The notes beneath the pieces are model-generated. The model worked only from the letters and a program-made list of their open reading frames with translations, was not told the origin of the DNA and did no database searches. Shown here one piece after another: positions 31,525-33,627 of a DNA stretch of 33,627 bases. The translations under genes and the position numbers were made by a program. This stretch comes from Mycobacterium hubeiense (GTDB lineage: Bacteria; Actinomycetota; Actinomycetes; Mycobacteriales; Mycobacteriaceae), in assembly GCF_002838065.1 (NCBI RefSeq), contig NZ_PIZU01000047.1:1-33627 (forward strand). Reading direction: 5' to 3'. Positions within the stretch are counted from its first letter, which is position 1, and the number at the start of each line of letters is the position of its first letter.

Positions 31525-33150
31525 GTGAACCGACTATATTTCGGCGACAATCTCGAGGTGCTCGACGAGCACGTCGACGATGGATCCGTCGACTTAGTCT
31601 ATCTGGATCCGCCGTTCAATTCGAACCGTAACTACTCCGTCATCTTCGGGCGAAATCGAGCCGTCGACGAGTCGGCGGCGCAGATCCAAGCGTTCGAAGA
31701 CACGTGGCGGTGGACGCACACCACCGAAGTGCTTTTAGGTCAACTGTCGCAAACGGCACCGCGGCGGGTCGCTGGCACCCTTTCTGGGTTCTATACGCTC
31801 CTAGAAGAAAGTGAGGCGCTTGCCTACCTCGTCAATATGACGCCTCGCCTGCTTCAACTGCACCGGGTGCTCAAGCCCACCGGATCCCTCTACCTGCATT
31901 GCGACCCGACAATGAGCCACTACCTCAAAGTCCTCCTAGACTCGATATTCGGTGCCGAGAACTTCCGTGATGAGGTCAGTTGGCAACGGCACAATGCCCG
32001 CAGCGTGAAGCAGGCAATCTGGCCGCGCCTCCACGACACACTGCTCTTTTACGGCAGGAGTCGTATTGGCACATTCTTCGAAACTCGGGTGCCATCGGGA
32101 GCTATGTCTGAGCCCCACGACATTGTGACTTGGACCGATGGTAATCGTTACCGCACGAAGGATTTGACTGGTCCGGGAACGCGGAAGGGAGAAACTGGAC
32201 AACCCTGGCGCAGCGTCAACCCGACTGGTGCTGGCCGACATTGGCGTGTGGGGCACACCACGCTCGAACAACTAGATATGGAGGGCCGTCTCTATTGGCA
32301 GAAGAATGGCATGCCTCGCGAGCGTGCACAAGATCCGTACGTGCCCAGCGAACGGTCGGTGATCGTCGGCGACGTGTGGACTGATATTCCTTCCATCAAC
32401 TCCGGTGCCGCGGAACGCCTCGGCTACCCGACGCAGAAGCCTTTAGCACTGCTTGAGCGAATCATTCAAGCGAGCAGCAACCCCGGCGATGTCGTTCTGG
32501 ACCCCTTCTGCGGGTGTGGTACTACAGTCGACGCCGCACAACGGCTGGGTCGTCAGTGGATCGGTATCGATATCACCCACCTCGCGATCGACGTCATCAC
32601 CAAACGGCTGCTGCACACGTACGGCGGCGGAGTGTTCGGCTCCATCGAGCTTTCCGGCATCCCGAAAGATCTCGGTGGTGCCCGCGCACTGTTTGACCGG
32701 TCACCGCTGGAATTTGAACGCTGGGCTGTCTCCATGGTCAACGCCGAACCGAACGAGAAACAGGTCGGAGACAAAGGCGTTGACGGCGTAGCGAGGTTCC
32801 CGCTCGGCACCGGCAAGATCGGCAAACTACTGGTGTCGGTGAAAGGCGGTAAGACAATCAACCCGTCAATGGTGCGCGACCTCTCCGGCACCGTAGAAGC
32901 CCGCAAAGCACAGATGGGTCTGCTCATCACCCTGGCACCAGCGACCAAAGGCGTCACCGACGCGATCAACCACGGAGGCGTTTTCGCCCACCCCGCCAAC
33001 GGCGAGCAGTACCCGCGCCTGCAGCACATCACCGTGGCCGATCTGCTCGCCAAGAAACGCCCGCAGGTACCCCCGACCTTCCTGCCCTACATCGCCGCGC
33101 AGAAACACACGGTCACCCTCGAGCAGACCACTCTATTTGCGGCCGGATAA
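31525..33150 (+). CDS. DNA methyltransferase (beta class, N6/N4) fused to Mrr-like restriction nuclease domain
   Basis: A 541-residue fusion. Residues 1-365 are an amino-methyltransferase of the N6_N4 family in beta order: catalytic motif IV DPPFNSN (28-34) comes first and the SAM-binding motif I LDPFCGCGTT (325-334) late, with GYPTQKPLALLERII ahead of it. Residues about 395-510 resemble an Mrr-type PD-(D/E)xK nuclease: FERWAVSMVNAEPNE, GDKGVDG (415-421) and LLVSVKGGK (435-443, Lys440); the usual Glu/Gln of the (E/Q)xK pair is Ser438. A target-recognition segment probably lies at 180-290. It could be a one-protein restriction-modification enzyme or a helper of the nearby helicase. GTG 31525 has GAGGTGG before it. 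Codon use is more A/T-rich than in the chromosomal genes. Confidence 0.85.
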   Translation: MNRLYFGDNLEVLDEHVDDGSVDLVYLDPPFNSNRNYSVIFGRNRAVDESAAQIQAFEDTWRWTHTTEVLLGQLSQTAPRRVAGTLSGFYTLLEESEALAYLVNMTPRLLQLHRVLKPTGSLYLHCDPTMSHYLKVLLDSIFGAENFRDEVSWQRHNARSVKQAIWPRLHDTLLFYGRSRIGTFFETRVPSGAMSEPHDIVTWTDGNRYRTKDLTGPGTRKGETGQPWRSVNPTGAGRHWRVGHTTLEQLDMEGRLYWQKNGMPRERAQDPYVPSERSVIVGDVWTDIPSINSGAAERLGYPTQKPLALLERIIQASSNPGDVVLDPFCGCGTTVDAAQRLGRQWIGIDITHLAIDVITKRLLHTYGGGVFGSIELSGIPKDLGGARALFDRSPLEFERWAVSMVNAEPNEKQVGDKGVDGVARFPLGTGKIGKLLVSVKGGKTINPSMVRDLSGTVEARKAQMGLLITLAPATKGVTDAINHGGVFAHPANGEQYPRLQHITVADLLAKKRPQVPPTFLPYIAAQKHTVTLEQTTLFAAG

Positions 33151-33388
33151 GCCCCCAAAAAGACCCCCGAGCGCGCACCTGGCCACGATCGAACGGGAGT
33201 TCACGGCGAGCTCACGCCGCCTGTTTTGAGTCCCAGAAACCCGCTTCTGACCTGCAAAAGATATGTGGTGCGCGATACTGCGATCGAACCTGTTGACGGC
33301 GGTTGAGAACCCGGTACCCAACACCGCGGCCCCCATGGATAACCGCTATATCGATAGGGTTTCGATACGTGTTCGCCCCCACTGACCC
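33151..33388. other. Intergenic stretch with degenerate tRNA 3' end
   Basis: No gene is visible. On the minus strand 33297-33266 reads like the last 32 bases of a tRNA: GTTCGATC T-loop, then GCAGTATCGCGCACCA, which closely resembles the 3' end of an actinobacterial tRNA-Val including CCA. The T-stem has mismatches and no 5' half exists, so it is a degenerate remnant and not a working tRNA. It may mark another old attachment site. Short open frames across this region have no recognisable product. Confidence 0.4.
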
Positions 33389-33627
33389 TGTATGGGTTCA
33401 GGACATCTTTGACCGTTTGTCATCGGGACATCGTTTACGGGCAACCCGTGCCCTGCCACGGTCTGGTGGTGGTCAATCCAGAGGTTCCCGAATCTGATTC
33501 CGATGTTGCGGCACGTGTCACCGTTGAGATCCGTCTGCGTGCCGTCACTGAAGTCAACGACGGCGCACCCGTTGGTGAGGTAGCCGAACGGTACGGCGTC
33601 ACGAGCATGTCCCGAGTCTCGTGGAAC
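33389..33627 (+). mobile_element. Left end of IS481-type insertion sequence (cut by window edge)
   Basis: A TGT at 33389 opens a terminal region with two similar blocks, GGACATCTTTGAC (33401-33413) and GGACATCGTTTAC (33426-33438), as in the transposase-binding ends of actinobacterial IS481 elements. The beginning of a transposase follows at 33466. The right end and target duplication lie outside the window, so the exact left boundary is provisional. Confidence 0.55.
33466..33627 (+). CDS. IS481-type transposase, N-terminal 54 residues (3' end outside window)
   Basis: An open frame runs off the window. From GTG 33466 (or GTG 33469) it reads VVVNPEVPESDSD, then VTVEIRLRAVTEVNDG and APVGEVAERYGVT, then SMSRVSWN. 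The second half is the N-terminal helix-turn-helix of IS481/IS3-group transposases (pattern AVxEVxxGxPVxEVAxRYGVSRQTVxxWL). The DDE catalytic core would lie beyond the window. The expected RQSV before the tryptophan is altered (SMSRVSWN), so the copy may be a diverged or decaying one. The frame is open upstream to about 33357, but those codons overlap the presumed IS terminus. Confidence 0.65.
   Translation, partial: MVVNPEVPESDSDVAARVTVEIRLRAVTEVNDGAPVGEVAERYGVTSMSRVSWN

Noticed and set aside
31179..31631. 150-codon open frame overlapping the methyltransferase start
   Set aside because: No family features, no ribosome binding site, and it overlaps the certain methyltransferase gene in another frame.
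33303..33497. 64-codon open frame near the right end
   Set aside because: It overlaps the IS end and the transposase start in another frame and has no recognisable content.

Overview
The window is high-GC actinobacterial DNA. Gene content and order point to a mycobacterium, probably a rapid grower (Mycolicibacterium type): a complete nuoH-N run behind a partial nuoG, followed by genes that closely resemble M. tuberculosis Rv3167c (TetR), Rv3168 (phosphotransferase), Rv3169, aofH (Rv3170) and fadB4 (Rv3141), all of which lie near nuo in that species. These matches are from memory of the families, not from a search.

Region 1 (1-8901) is the 3' part of the proton-pumping NADH dehydrogenase operon. 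The genes overlap at their stop/start codons or nearly touch. It closes with a large imperfect hairpin (8925-8984).

Region 2 (8988-24868) is ordinary mycobacterial accessory metabolism in short divergent and convergent units: an SDR, a crotonase-fold protein, a PIG-L deacetylase under a TetR regulator, a phosphotransferase plus an uncharacterised partner, a small HTH protein below twin palindromes, a frameshifted DUF4345-type membrane protein, an amidase, an LLM oxidoreductase with two tandem EthA-like Baeyer-Villiger monooxygenases, a flavin amine oxidase, a hydrolase, a zinc alcohol dehydrogenase and a quinone oxidoreductase. Several starts have a TANNNT box placed exactly for leaderless transcription.

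Region 3 (24869-26922) is a stress cluster: an alpha/beta hydrolase, an HspR-like MerR regulator, a divergent Hsp20 gene behind a GGAAT-N18-GTT promoter, and a stand-alone ANTAR protein.

Region 4 (26933-33627) is an acquired, defence-rich island with visibly lower GC. An AbiEi/AbiEii toxin-antitoxin pair and a primase-helicase of the kind found in TOTE conflict systems are bracketed by two exact 31-bp copies of a terminator hairpin. The right copy still sits beside the 3' half of an initiator tRNA(fMet) gene, whose 5' half has been replaced by foreign DNA. Beyond this scar lie an integrase-tail-like remnant, a DNA methyltransferase fused to an Mrr-like nuclease, a degenerate tRNA 3' end, and the left end of an IS481-type insertion sequence cut by the window edge. 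The island looks like nested insertions at a tRNA hotspot. The AbiE plus primase-helicase cassette, and its possible link to the methyltransferase-nuclease, is the most interesting part.
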